From: Alphaproteobacteria bacterium UBA6376
GTDB taxonomy: Bacteria > Pseudomonadota > Alphaproteobacteria > Rs-D84
Length of the DNA stretch: 62,188 nucleotides
NCBI GenBank assembly: GCA_002437665.1
Contig: DJQW01000003.1
Coordinates: forward strand, 1-62,188
Direction: 5' to 3'
The notes under the pieces are model-generated. The model was not told where the DNA came from. It worked only from the letters and a program-made list of their open reading frames with translations, and searched no databases. Shown one piece after another: positions 34,427 through 42,400 of the stretch; the stretch's first letter is position 1; the number at the start of each line of letters is the position of its first letter. The translations under genes and the position numbers were made by a program.

Positions 34427-34681
34427 TTATCGCGCCTTTTCTTTATTTTTATAACGGCAATTCATACATAAATTTTTTGCGATTGCTGCATTCATGCGCG
34501 CCATTTCTGAATTATTAAATTCACCAATACGAATAACAACATTGTCATTCAAACGTGTTGTCGAATATTCGTGCGCCCAACTGCGCTCCAAATGCAAAAT
34601 AGGGCACGCAAGAAAATCCCACGCACATTCTGCTTTTATCTTTTTGCCAATACCGGCAAAGTTCACTTTTACAATAGCCAT
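34427..34681 (-). CDS. Small hypothetical protein in the rimM-trmD interval
   Basis: This is an 84-residue protein, MAIVKVNFAGIGKKIKAECAWDFLAC ... NLCMNCRYKNKEKAR. Four Cys include CxxC near the C-terminus, which could bind a metal with the earlier pair. It lies 2 nt after the rimM stop, so it is translationally linked. No family is recognised. Confidence 0.72.
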   Translation of the reverse strand: MAIVKVNFAGIGKKIKAECAWDFLACPILHLERSWAHEYSTTRLNDNVVIRIGEFNNSEMARMNAAIAKNLCMNCRYKNKEKAR

Positions 34682-34683
34682 AA

Positions 34684-35151
34684 TTATTTAACCACTATGA
34701 TTTTTTCATTCAAATCAACGTTTGCACCAATAAATGACACCATGTCGCCGTTTTCCAGTTCGATAATATCACCCGCACCATAATTCTGGAAACACGCCAC
34801 ACGACCGATATTTTTGCCATCACGCATAACCGTAAAGCCAATCAGGTCGGATTGATAATATTCGTCCGCCCCCAGTTTCGGCAACGCATCACGTGATATA
34901 AACAGTTCTGTGCCGCGTAACGTTTCCGCCGCATTGCGGTCGGCAATGCCATCAATTCGTGCAATTATAACATCGGACGTCGGATTCAGCCGACGCACAA
35001 AATGAAACTCGCTGGATTTGAATTTTGAACACAACACATCAAAATGTTTGAAATCCATCGGATTTTCAGAATAGGTCTGAACGCGAACCTCGCCCCGAAT
35101 GCCTTGGGGGGCGACAATTTTTCCAACCAAGATTTTTGATGTGTCATTCAT
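34684..35151 (-). CDS. rimM: 16S rRNA processing protein RimM
   Basis: This is a 155-residue 30S assembly factor. The N-terminal RimM barrel begins ILVGKIVAPQGIRGEVRVQTYSENP. A PRC-type barrel follows with DLIGFTVMRDGKNIGRVACFQNYGAGDIIEL. It binds S19 and helps head maturation. It sits in its usual place after rpsP. Confidence 0.93.
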   Translation of the reverse strand: MNDTSKILVGKIVAPQGIRGEVRVQTYSENPMDFKHFDVLCSKFKSSEFHFVRRLNPTSDVIIARIDGIADRNAAETLRGTELFISRDALPKLGADEYYQSDLIGFTVMRDGKNIGRVACFQNYGAGDIIELENGDMVSFIGANVDLNEKIIVVK

Positions 35152-35162
35152 AACAAATTACC

Positions 35163-35189
35163 GAATGCGCCCGACATTGCGGGCGCATT
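35163..35189 (-). promoter_or_regulatory. Intercistronic hairpin between rpsP and rimM
   Basis: A strong AATGCGCCCG/CGGGCGCATT hairpin in the 52-nt gap is not followed by a T run in the operon direction. It probably protects the rpsP mRNA or attenuates downstream genes. Confidence 0.55.
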
Positions 35190-35203
35190 TATAAAAAGCA
35201 AAA

Positions 35204-35638
35204 TTATTCTGCTGTGGCCTCTGTCGCTGCGTCTGCTGGGGCTTCCGCGGCGGCTTTTGCTGCTGCTTCGGCGGCTGCCTTTTCTTCGGCAATCTTGGCC
35301 AACTTTTCGGCTTTGTCTTTAATCTTCATCTGTGTCTTTTCAGATTGCAGATTTTTCTTTGTCTGAACTGGGATTGGTTTCTTTTCTGCCAAACCAGCAT
35401 TTACCAAGAAACGATAAACGCGGTCAGATGGTTTTGCACCCTTAGCAACCCAAGATTTAACCTTTTCAACGTCCAAAACAACGCGTTTCTCATTGTCGCG
35501 TGCCAACATTGGATCGTATTTACCAACAGTTTCCAAAACATTGCCGGAATTACGGGCATTGCGGGAATCTGTAACAACGATGTGATAATATGGACGTTTT
35601 TTTGCGCCGAAACGTGCCAAACGAATAACAGTTGCCAT
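35204..35638 (-). CDS. rpsP: 30S ribosomal protein S16
   Basis: This is a 144-residue bS16: MATVIRLARFGAKKRPYYHIVVTDSRNARN, ETVGKYDP and KGAKPSDRVYRFLVNAGL. The conserved core of about 85 residues carries a long Ala/Glu/Lys-rich tail, common in Alphaproteobacteria. The AGGAGC ribosome binding site fixes the start at 35638. It is the first gene of rpsP-rimM-ORF-ORF-trmD-rplS. Confidence 0.97.
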   Translation of the reverse strand: MATVIRLARFGAKKRPYYHIVVTDSRNARNSGNVLETVGKYDPMLARDNEKRVVLDVEKVKSWVAKGAKPSDRVYRFLVNAGLAEKKPIPVQTKKNLQSEKTQMKIKDKAEKLAKIAEEKAAAEAAAKAAAEAPADAATEATAE

Positions 35639-35687
35639 AATTTTGCTCCTTAGTATTTTTAACTGTTTGCCCACACAGAAAAACCAC

Positions 35688-35716
35688 CATCAAAGACAAA
35701 AACTTGTCGGTTGATG
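35688..35716 (-). promoter_or_regulatory. Hairpin in the rpsP leader
   Basis: CATCA-GACAA/TTGTC-TGATG forms a stem in the 140-nt leader between the promoter and rpsP. An autoregulatory role is possible but not shown. Confidence 0.4.
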
Positions 35717-35778
35717 CTCCACACGCATACCGCGTACTGGATTTATATAAATGGCAATCTGTTGGGATTTGCGGGGCT

Positions 35779-35807
35779 ATTATGAATCAAAAATTATCAA
35801 AAGTCAA
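35779..35807 (-). promoter_or_regulatory. Promoter of the rpsP operon
   Basis: TTGACT (35807-35802), 17 nt, CATAAT (35784-35779) on the minus strand. Confidence 0.65.
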
Positions 35808-35844
35808 ACGATAAAACAAAATCGGCAAGATGCCGATTGAATTT

Positions 35845-35863
35845 TTGGTGCGGGCGAAGGGAA
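35845..35863. repeat. Direct repeat of the tRNA-Gly 3' end
   Basis: TTGGTGCGGGCGAAGGGAA is identical to 35958-35976, the 3' end of tRNA-Gly, and lies 113 nt away in the same orientation. It ends abruptly where the rest of the tRNA would begin. Such a pair is expected at the two ends of an element integrated in a tRNA gene, here with almost nothing between. Confidence 0.75.
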
Positions 35864-35958
35864 ACCGAGTATATAAAAACACAAAAAGCCGCGTTATTAG
35901 CGGCGATTTGATGTTTGCGTTACAAGGTTACCCGCGTCAACGCAACTATTTTCAAGCT

Positions 35959-36032
35959 TGGTGCGGGCGAAGGGAATCGAACCCTCGCCTAAAGCTTGGG
36001 AAGCTTTCGTTCTACCATTATACTACGCCCGC
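35959..36032 (-). tRNA. tRNA-Gly(CCC)
   Basis: This is a 74-nt cloverleaf with encoded CCA. The acceptor stem is GCGGGCG/CGCCCGC. The anticodon loop TTCCCAA in an AAAGC/GCTTT stem gives CCC, reading GGG. The T arm is GAGGGTTCGATTCCCTT. Confidence 0.94.
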
Positions 36033-36043
36033 AGGTGTCTGGT

Positions 36044-36072
36044 ATTCTATACGGGTTTGGTATAAAAGTCCA
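36044..36072 (-). promoter_or_regulatory. tRNA-Gly promoter
   Basis: TGGACT, 17 nt, TAGAAT on the minus strand, 11 nt before the tRNA. It differs from the TTGCAA type of the other three tRNAs. Confidence 0.5.
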
Positions 36073-36075
36073 GAC

Positions 36076-36103
36076 AAAAAAACGCGCCATTTCGGCGCGT
36101 ATG
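36076..36103 (-). terminator. Terminator of the LysM gene
   Basis: ACGCGCC GAAAT GGCGCGT followed by T7 on the minus strand. Confidence 0.85.
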
Positions 36104-37264
36104 TTATTTGCTTTCACCAACTGGGATTTGCAACAGTTGCTTTGGGTATATCAGGTTTGGGTTTTCAATATTATTGCGTTCGGCAATAATGCTGAATAAC
36201 ACACCACGACGCAGGAAATTACGTGCGATAATCCACAGGCAATCGCCACGACGAACCGTGTAATATGTATTATCGTCGCCGGTCATTTCTGGCATTGTAA
36301 ATGTATGACCAACCTGTGCCACTGTGCGACCATCACCATCGTGCAGACGTACCGTCAATGTGTATTCTTTGCCTGTTTCCAATTCACCAACGTCCGCCCC
36401 CAGACCAAAGTGTTTGTGATCTGATACGCGCGCAAAGCCCAAATATTTATTGTTCAATGACAAGGATACACGCAAACGTGGCAACGCATCACCAGTTACA
36501 ACAATGCGCCCCGTGTCCAAGTAATCAATTTTTGACACGACCAAATCGCCATCCGCCAACTGTGATGGGGCTTGCAACATTGTACTGCCGTCGCGCGTCA
36601 TCAGCAACGACACAGAATGTTTGTACCCGTGTGGCGAAACATAAACAAATACATTTTCGGTGGATTTTGTGCCATCATCCGCACCAACCAGCGAGATGGT
36701 ATAGTTACCGGCATCAAACACGCGCGCAGGTGCATAAACAAATTCGCCATCGGAATCAGTGCGTTCTGTGGCAACAATTTTACCATTGATTACGATTGAT
36801 ATATTCTGGTGTGGCAACCAACGCCCCGCAACAACGATAGAACCCGCGGGTTCAATACGAACAATGTCAAACGATGGGACGGTGTTTTCGTCAACGGTCT
36901 GGACAACTGGTTCTGGGACAGATGGCACAACCACAACCTGTGTTGTCGTGTTGTTTGTGCGAACAAACAGAACCCAAATCGCAACAAAGATTACAAAGAT
37001 TGCGCACAAAATCGGGAACCAATACGCGCGCAGGCCACTGCGTGAATTGCGCGCAGTACGCGCCGATGTCGCCGCCGTCTGAATTTCCGCGTCATTGCGT
37101 GGGGCGGGGCGTGCAAAAATATTCAATGTCTTCAAGAAACGTCTGGCAAAATTGCGACGATTTTCCATCCAGTTATTCTGCTGGGCGATTGCATCATTTA
37201 TCAAATCATCTGTGCTGCGCTTTGTTTTGCCGATATTAGTTGGCTTTTGATTGCTTTTTGCCAT
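36104..37264 (-). CDS. Membrane-anchored LysM-domain protein
   Basis: This is a 386-residue protein with a basic cytoplasmic N-terminus, one transmembrane helix at about residues 79-102 (AYWFPILCAIFVIFVAIWVLF), a periplasmic part with beta-sandwich-like segments (IVVAGRWLPHQNISIVINGK ... GEFVYAPARVFDAGNYTISLVG), and a C-terminal LysM (YYTVRRGDCLWIIARNFLRRG ... NLIYPKQLLQIP). LysM binds peptidoglycan glycan strands. This architecture is seen in alphaproteobacterial LysM/Ig-like proteins of unknown function. It is a single gene, divergent from pfk. Confidence 0.9.
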   Translation of the reverse strand: MAKSNQKPTNIGKTKRSTDDLINDAIAQQNNWMENRRNFARRFLKTLNIFARPAPRNDAEIQTAATSARTARNSRSGLRAYWFPILCAIFVIFVAIWVLFVRTNNTTTQVVVVPSVPEPVVQTVDENTVPSFDIVRIEPAGSIVVAGRWLPHQNISIVINGKIVATERTDSDGEFVYAPARVFDAGNYTISLVGADDGTKSTENVFVYVSPHGYKHSVSLLMTRDGSTMLQAPSQLADGDLVVSKIDYLDTGRIVVTGDALPRLRVSLSLNNKYLGFARVSDHKHFGLGADVGELETGKEYTLTVRLHDGDGRTVAQVGHTFTMPEMTGDDNTYYTVRRGDCLWIIARNFLRRGVLFSIIAERNNIENPNLIYPKQLLQIPVGESK

Positions 37265-37373
37265 GTGTAATCTCCTGAAACGTTTGGAATTAAAACTTTG
37301 GACAAATTATTGCAAATAATCTTTCTTTGTCAACTCAAATATGATATAATCAGACCAGATTTTGGGGGAGAAT

Positions 37374-38453
37374 ATGAAGAAAATAGGCATTATGACGACC
37401 GGCGGTGATTGTTCCGGTCTGAACACAGTTATTCAGCGTTTGACACGTGGCGCGCGCCTGCGCGGGTGGCAGGTTTTGGGTATTTTGGATGGCACAGATG
37501 GTCTGTGCACAACACCACCCCGTGTCATAGAATTAAATGACGACACTTTGCCGATTGAAAACGCACGCTTGGCGGGCAGTTTCCTGCACAACGGTCACGC
37601 CGGTGCAATGAATTTTGAAACCGCGGCAGAGGGCGGCAAACTGGACAATTTCAACAAGAGATTGCGTAAATCATTACAGGAATTAAAACTGGACGCACTG
37701 ATTCTGATTGGTGGCAACGGCAGTTTGTCGTTGGCGTGGTGCAACCGCGCAATCTATGCAGACCTGCAACTGATTTGCATTCCAAAAACGATTGATTTAG
37801 ACATGCCACTGACCGACCGCACGGTTGGATTCAGCACCGCGGTTCAGCAACTGACGTCTTTCTGTGACCAGTTGATGTTGACCGCGCGCAGCCACCATCG
37901 CTGGTTTGTTGTGCAATCCATGGGACGCGATTGTGGTGCGTTGGCACTGCATGGTGGTATTGCCGCCGGTGCAGAGGTTATATTGATACCAGAAATCAAA
38001 TTCGATTTGGATTCTGTTATCGAGCATATAAAACACGCCGCCACGGATTACGGCATTATCGTTGTGTCAGAGGGGGTGCATCTGCGCGGGCATTCGGGGC
38101 GTCCCGCCGATATTATTTCGCGCAAATTGACCGCCGCGGGTATTGCAAATCGCGCCGTATTCCCAGAATACACCCAGCGCGTTGGCGACACAACGGCGTG
38201 CGACCGCATTTTGGCGGTACGCTTTGCAGATTGCGCACTGCACGCGATTGATAACAATGAAACATATGTTATGACGGCATTGGACGACAACGACGTTAAG
38301 ACGGTCAGTTTGTCTGATTTCTTTGATGCCGGCGAAATCGTTGATGACCCAAAAATCCCAGGGCTGAAAACATCAGACGCATTTGTCGCGCCCGATGATC
38401 CATTATTGGACGTCGCCCACCACATGGGAATCTATATTGGCGAAATCAAATAA
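37374..38453 (+). CDS. pfkA: 6-phosphofructokinase family protein
   Basis: This is a 359-residue sugar kinase of the PFK-A fold: IGIMTTGGDCSGLNTVIQ at the N-terminus, LILIGGNGSLSLA near 115, PKTIDLDMPLTDRTVGFSTA near 140 and QSMGRDCGALAL near 185. The residue pair that sets the phosphoryl donor (Gly at E. coli position 104, Lys at 124) matches group III ATP-dependent enzymes more than PPi-dependent ones (Asp104, Lys124). TIDND is TIDLD here, keeping the catalytic Asp. The ribosome binding site is GGGGGAG. An extended -10 TGATATAAT lies near 37340. The start was moved from 37362 to 37374 for spacing. Confidence 0.9.
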   Translation: MKKIGIMTTGGDCSGLNTVIQRLTRGARLRGWQVLGILDGTDGLCTTPPRVIELNDDTLPIENARLAGSFLHNGHAGAMNFETAAEGGKLDNFNKRLRKSLQELKLDALILIGGNGSLSLAWCNRAIYADLQLICIPKTIDLDMPLTDRTVGFSTAVQQLTSFCDQLMLTARSHHRWFVVQSMGRDCGALALHGGIAAGAEVILIPEIKFDLDSVIEHIKHAATDYGIIVVSEGVHLRGHSGRPADIISRKLTAAGIANRAVFPEYTQRVGDTTACDRILAVRFADCALHAIDNNETYVMTALDDNDVKTVSLSDFFDAGEIVDDPKIPGLKTSDAFVAPDDPLLDVAHHMGIYIGEIK

Positions 38454-38479
38454 AAAACGGGGCAACGCCCCGTTTTTTA
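38453..38479 (+). terminator. Terminator of pfk
   Basis: ACGGGGC AA CGCCCCGT-type hairpin followed by T6. Confidence 0.88.
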
Positions 38480-38534
38480 GCGAGTTAGTGATAAAGTGAC
38501 AGAGTGATATAGTTTGTTTGTGCATATATTTGCA

Positions 38535-38582
38535 CTTTGAACTCTGAACTTTGAAAAAACGGGGCAAATGCCCCGTTTTTTT
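38535..38582. repeat. Repeated terminator cassette (copy 1, end of dnaK)
   Basis: GAACTCTGAACTTTGAAAAA precedes the hairpin CGGGGCAAATGCCCCG and T7. The hairpin with the same loop and the GAACTCTGAACTTTG flank recur at 52650-52710. It serves as the dnaK terminator on the minus strand. Confidence 0.8.
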
Positions 38583-40473
38583 ATTTCTTTTCAGAGAAAT
38601 CAGCATCACGCGTGCCATCTTCATTTGGCTTGTTTTCACCAGATTCAGATTTCTGCGCTTCTTGCGCCGCTTTATAAACCGCTTCGCCCAATTTCATTGA
38701 TTTTTCCATCAATGCATCGGTCTTTTCTTTCAGCGATTCCGCGGTTGCATCCGCCTTGGCCAATTCATCAGACAATGCCTTTTTCGCATCTTCGATGGCT
38801 TTCTTGTCATCGGCACTGATTTTATCACCGTGTTCTTTCAGTGATTTTTCAATGCTGAACACTGCGGCTTCGGCGTTGTTCTTGGCTTCGGCCAACGCAC
38901 GTTTCTTTTTATCTGCTTCGGCATTCGCAGCGGCTTCATCAACCATCTTTTGAATGTCTTCTTCGGACAGACCACCATCAGATTTAATAGAAATCGTCTG
39001 TTCTTTGCCTGTGCCTTTATCCTTGGCTGATACGTGCACGATACCATTGGCATCGATATCAAACGATACTTCAATCTGTGGCATACCACGTGGGGCAGGT
39101 GCGATACCTTCCAAGTTGAACTGACCCAACAACTTGTTGTCTGCGGCCATATCACGTTCGCCTTGGAATACACGAATTGTCACAGCCGACTGGTTATCTT
39201 CGGCGGTACTGAACACCTGTGATTTCTTGGTTGGAATTGTTGTGTTACGGTCAATCAGACGTGTGAACACACCACCCAATGTTTCAATACCTAATGACAA
39301 CGGTGTCACATCCAACAACAGGACGTCTTTGACGTCGCCTTTCAGAACACCACCCTGAATCGCTGCACCCAACGCAACAACTTCATCAGGATTTACACCC
39401 TTGTGTGGTTCGCGACCGAAAAATTCTTTTACCGTTTCGACAACCTTTGGCATACGTGTCTGACCACCAACCAAGATAACTTCGTTGATTTGCGATTTGT
39501 CCAAGCCCGCATCTTTCAACGCTTTCTTGCATGGTTCGATTGTCTTTTGAATCAGGTCATCAACCAACGATTCCAACTTTGCACGTGTCAATGTTGTGTT
39601 AAAGTGTTTTGGCCCAGTTGCATCTGCGGTCAGATACGGCAGGTTGATATCTGTCGATGTCTTGGACGACAATTCAATCTTTGCCTTTTCTGCGGCTTCT
39701 TTCAGACGTTGCAACGCCAATTTATCACCCGACAGGTCAATACCAGATTGTGCCTTAAATTCATCAATCAAGTATTTCAATACGCGGGCATCGAAATCCG
39801 AACCACCCAGTGCGGTATCACCGTTTGTGGATTTAACCTCGAACACACCATCAACGATTTCCAAGATGGAAATATCAAATGTACCACCGCCCAAGTCATA
39901 CACGGCGATTGTACCATTCTTGTCTTTTTCCAAACCGTATGCCAACGCTGCGGCGGTTGGTTCGTTGACGATACGCAATACGTTCAGACCCGCAATACGA
40001 CCCGCGTCCTTGGTTGCCTGACGCTGTGAATCATTAAAGTACGCTGGCACTGTAATAACCGCGTCAGATACGGTTTCGCCCAAATACGCTTCGGCATCTT
40101 TCTTTAATTTTGCCAAAATCATCGCAGAAATCTGAGATGGTGCATATTTCTTGCCATCGATTTCAACCCATGCATCGCCATTGTCACCACGTACAATTTT
40201 ATATGGTACGCGTGCCGCGATTTCTTTGACCGCTGGGCTGTCAAAGCGCAAGCCCATCAAACGTTTAATTTCATAAATCGTGCTTTCAGGATTGGTGATT
40301 GCCTGATTCTTGGCTGTGATACCAACCAACTGTTCGCCATTTGATGTCAATGCGACAACAGATGGTGTTGTACGACCACCCTCTGAATTTTCAATAATTT
40401 TTGGGTCATTACCATCCATGAATGCCATGGCGGAATTTGTTGTACCCAAATCAATACCTAATACTTTTGCCAT
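38581..40473 (-). CDS. dnaK: Chaperone DnaK (Hsp70)
   Basis: This is a 630-residue Hsp70. The ATPase domain shows GIDLGTTNSAMAFMDG, IAVYDLGGGTFDISILE and EVILVGGQTRMPKV. The linker VLLLDVTPLSLGIETLGG leads to the substrate domain and a helical lid ending in a Glu/Lys-rich tail. AAGGAGC lies before ATG. dnaJ and grpE are not adjacent, so the usual dnaK-dnaJ operon is broken here. Confidence 0.99.
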   Translation of the reverse strand: MAKVLGIDLGTTNSAMAFMDGNDPKIIENSEGGRTTPSVVALTSNGEQLVGITAKNQAITNPESTIYEIKRLMGLRFDSPAVKEIAARVPYKIVRGDNGDAWVEIDGKKYAPSQISAMILAKLKKDAEAYLGETVSDAVITVPAYFNDSQRQATKDAGRIAGLNVLRIVNEPTAAALAYGLEKDKNGTIAVYDLGGGTFDISILEIVDGVFEVKSTNGDTALGGSDFDARVLKYLIDEFKAQSGIDLSGDKLALQRLKEAAEKAKIELSSKTSTDINLPYLTADATGPKHFNTTLTRAKLESLVDDLIQKTIEPCKKALKDAGLDKSQINEVILVGGQTRMPKVVETVKEFFGREPHKGVNPDEVVALGAAIQGGVLKGDVKDVLLLDVTPLSLGIETLGGVFTRLIDRNTTIPTKKSQVFSTAEDNQSAVTIRVFQGERDMAADNKLLGQFNLEGIAPAPRGMPQIEVSFDIDANGIVHVSAKDKGTGKEQTISIKSDGGLSEEDIQKMVDEAAANAEADKKKRALAEAKNNAEAAVFSIEKSLKEHGDKISADDKKAIEDAKKALSDELAKADATAESLKEKTDALMEKSMKLGEAVYKAAQEAQKSESGENKPNEDGTRDADFSEKK

Positions 40474-40552
40474 TTTTTTGCTCCTTGAATTTTCTTATGC
40501 CCATCATATAGTGAACATAAAAACGCATTTCAAGACCACAGGAAAAAAATAA

Positions 40553-40587
40553 TAATAAAAAACCGCCCAAACGGACGGTTTTTGCAC
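40553..40587 (-). terminator. Terminator of rplY
   Basis: AACCGTCC GTTT GGGCGGTT (one mismatch) followed by T6 on the minus strand. Confidence 0.8.
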
Positions 40588-40601
40588 AAATAATTTTGTA
40601 A

Positions 40602-41243
40602 TTATTTCTTCGCTGGTGCAGCGGCAGCAGCTGGTGCAGCGGTGGCAGCAGCGGCAGCGGCCTTTGGTGCGTCGGCTTCTTCTGGCATTTTACCACCGAT
40701 TGTTGCAAACGCCAATTCCGCCTGATGCAAGCCCAATTCGATACCCGCTGGCAAAACCAAGTCAGAACCGTGAACTGTTTCACCGATTGTGACATTTGCC
40801 AAATCAATAACGATTTTTTCAGGAATATCGTGTACCAAACCGCGCAATGCAACCTTACGTACTGCAAAGTTCAAAACACCACCCAGTTTAATACCCTTGG
40901 ATGTATCAACATTGATAACTTCCACTGGAACGATAACGTCGACAGGATTTTTCACATCGATACGTTTGAAATCAACGTGAATAACCGCGTCCGACACAGG
41001 GTGATACTGAATATCAACCAACATGGCATCTTCTTTGCCGTTTGCTGTGTCGATTTCAAACAATTTAGTCCGCAAAGCTGGCTTTTTAATCAGCAATTCG
41101 AAAGAATTACCGTCCAGTTCGATTGCAACTGGGGCTTTCTTTTCGCCATAGATAACCGCGGGGATTTTCTTGTTTTTGCGGATGCTGCGTGTGGCCCCCT
41201 TGCCAGCAACGCTGCGAATATCTGCATTCAATTTAATTGCCAT
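40602..41243 (-). CDS. rplY: 50S ribosomal protein L25/CTC
   Basis: This is a 213-residue long-form bL25, 5S-rRNA binding. The N-terminal L25 domain has GKGATRSIRKNKKIPAVIYGEKK and LVDIQYHPVSDAVIHVDF. The C-terminal TL5-type beta domain is followed by a low-complexity Ala/Pro tail ending APAAAAAPAKK. It is a single gene; the common neighbour pth is absent. The 99-nt leader has a GGAGG-containing stretch at 41288-41294 and no other clear element. Confidence 0.94.
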   Translation of the reverse strand: MAIKLNADIRSVAGKGATRSIRKNKKIPAVIYGEKKAPVAIELDGNSFELLIKKPALRTKLFEIDTANGKEDAMLVDIQYHPVSDAVIHVDFKRIDVKNPVDVIVPVEVINVDTSKGIKLGGVLNFAVRKVALRGLVHDIPEKIVIDLANVTIGETVHGSDLVLPAGIELGLHQAELAFATIGGKMPEEADAPKAAAAAATAAPAAAAAPAKK

Positions 41244-41342
41244 TTTATAATCCTTTTAATAGCATTGGTTTAACTGTGCGCGACCTCCAAGGGTGCCGTG
41301 CGGGGCATATTATTTACTAAAATCTTTGAAAAATCAAGGTTT

Positions 41343-41906
41343 TTATTGCGCGTGACGCTGCAAAATCAAAAAACGTGCCCGCCCATACGTTTTATCGCGC
41401 AGGATTTCCCACTGCGCAACGTCTGGTGACATGAATTTATCGGCATCTTGTTCCCATACCAAAACCGTGTCATCGCGCACCACCGCGCCCGCACGACGAA
41501 CAAATCGCGCGCCCAATTCCGCCAAATCATACGGTGGGTCAACAAATATTAAATCGGCACTTGGCGCAAATTGGTCAATTCGTGTCATTGCGTCCACCAT
41601 CAATATATTTGCCCGCGCGCCAACATTCAGGGGCGCGACGTTTGCACGCACCGTCTTTATTGATGCCGCGGAATTGTCGGTAAATGTAACGTTTGCCGTT
41701 GGACGACGCGACAAAAATTCAATTCCAAATTCACCACTGCCCGCGAACGCATCCCATACATTCAGGGTGTCACGTGCGCCAACAATCCCGTCCAGCATAT
41801 TGAACAGCGCAATCCGCGCGCGGTTCTGGGTCGGGCGTGCCCCATCCGGCAGGCGCAACTTACGCCCGCGAAACGTTCCTGAAATGATTTGCAATTTCGA
41901 ATCCAT
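41343..41906 (-). CDS. rsmD: 16S rRNA (guanine966-N2)-methyltransferase RsmD
   Basis: This is a 187-residue SAM-dependent methyltransferase: LQIISGTFRGRKLRLPDG, RPTQNRARIALFNML, VWDAFAGSGEFGIEFLSR (SAM site) and LIFVDPPYDL (catalytic DPPY). It methylates G966 of 16S rRNA. The start at 41906 is the family start; the frame is open upstream into tadA. Only 17 nt separate this start from that of divergent tadA. Confidence 0.93.
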   Translation of the reverse strand: MDSKLQIISGTFRGRKLRLPDGARPTQNRARIALFNMLDGIVGARDTLNVWDAFAGSGEFGIEFLSRRPTANVTFTDNSAASIKTVRANVAPLNVGARANILMVDAMTRIDQFAPSADLIFVDPPYDLAELGARFVRRAGAVVRDDTVLVWEQDADKFMSPDVAQWEILRDKTYGRARFLILQRHAQ

Positions 41907-41923
41907 ATTGTACAGTGTATCAC
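41907..41923. promoter_or_regulatory. Seventeen-base divergent start region rsmD/tadA
   Basis: The two start codons face away from each other across 17 nt. Any promoter must reach into the opposite gene; TACAAT directly abuts the rsmD ATG. There is no space for ribosome binding sites outside these 17 nt, so one or both mRNAs are probably leaderless. Confidence 0.45.
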
Positions 41924-42382
41924 ATGAACCCAATGCAGCAAGCCATAAATTTAGCAATCCGCGCAAAATCGCACGACGATGTTCCAATCGGTGCGGTAAT
42001 TGTTTGCGATGGCCGCATTATTGCGCGTGGCGAAAATCAGGTACAACTGAAACAAAACCCAACCCTGCACGCCGAAATAGTCGCAATAAATCGCGCATGT
42101 AAAAAACTGGGGACAAAATTCTTGGACGGGTGCGACATTTACGTATCCCTTGAACCGTGCGCAATGTGCGCAACGGCCATTTCACTGGCGCGCATTCGTC
42201 ATGTGTACTTTGCCGCCACGGATGTCAAGGGCGGGGGTATAACGTCTGGTGCGCGCGTATACGACACCGATTGCCACCTGTGGAAACCAGACGTCACCCA
42301 AATGCATGAATTTGCCGACACGTCGGCGCAAATGCTGCGGGAATTTTTCGCAATGCGACGTAATAAAAAGGGCGACAAGTAA
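41924..42382 (+). CDS. tadA: tRNA-specific adenosine deaminase TadA
   Basis: This is a 152-residue Zn deaminase that makes inosine at the wobble position of tRNA-Arg(ACG). HAEIVAINRACKK gives the Zn His and catalytic Glu, and LEPCAMCATAI the two Zn Cys. VPIGAVIVCDGRIIARGEN is the N-terminal fold. The start MNPMQQAINLAIRAK at 41924 fits the family. Confidence 0.95.
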   Translation: MNPMQQAINLAIRAKSHDDVPIGAVIVCDGRIIARGENQVQLKQNPTLHAEIVAINRACKKLGTKFLDGCDIYVSLEPCAMCATAISLARIRHVYFAATDVKGGGITSGARVYDTDCHLWKPDVTQMHEFADTSAQMLREFFAMRRNKKGDK

Positions 42383-42400
42383 TTTGTCGCCTGTTTTTAT
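42369..42400. terminator. Terminator tadA/gpmI
   Basis: GGCGACAAGTAATTTGTCGCC overlaps the tadA end and is followed by T5; it also serves the convergent gpmI. Confidence 0.82.

Noticed and set aside
36104..37264. Considered a secreted LysM hydrolase
   Set aside because: No catalytic domain is visible, only a membrane anchor, Ig-like segments and LysM.
39403..40029. Plus-strand ORF of 208 codons opposite dnaK
   Set aside because: Shadow of a highly conserved gene; no independent evidence of coding.
41244..41342. Riboswitch or ribosomal leader upstream of rplY
   Set aside because: A GC-rich stretch is present, but no convincing alternative hairpins or known motif could be drawn by eye.
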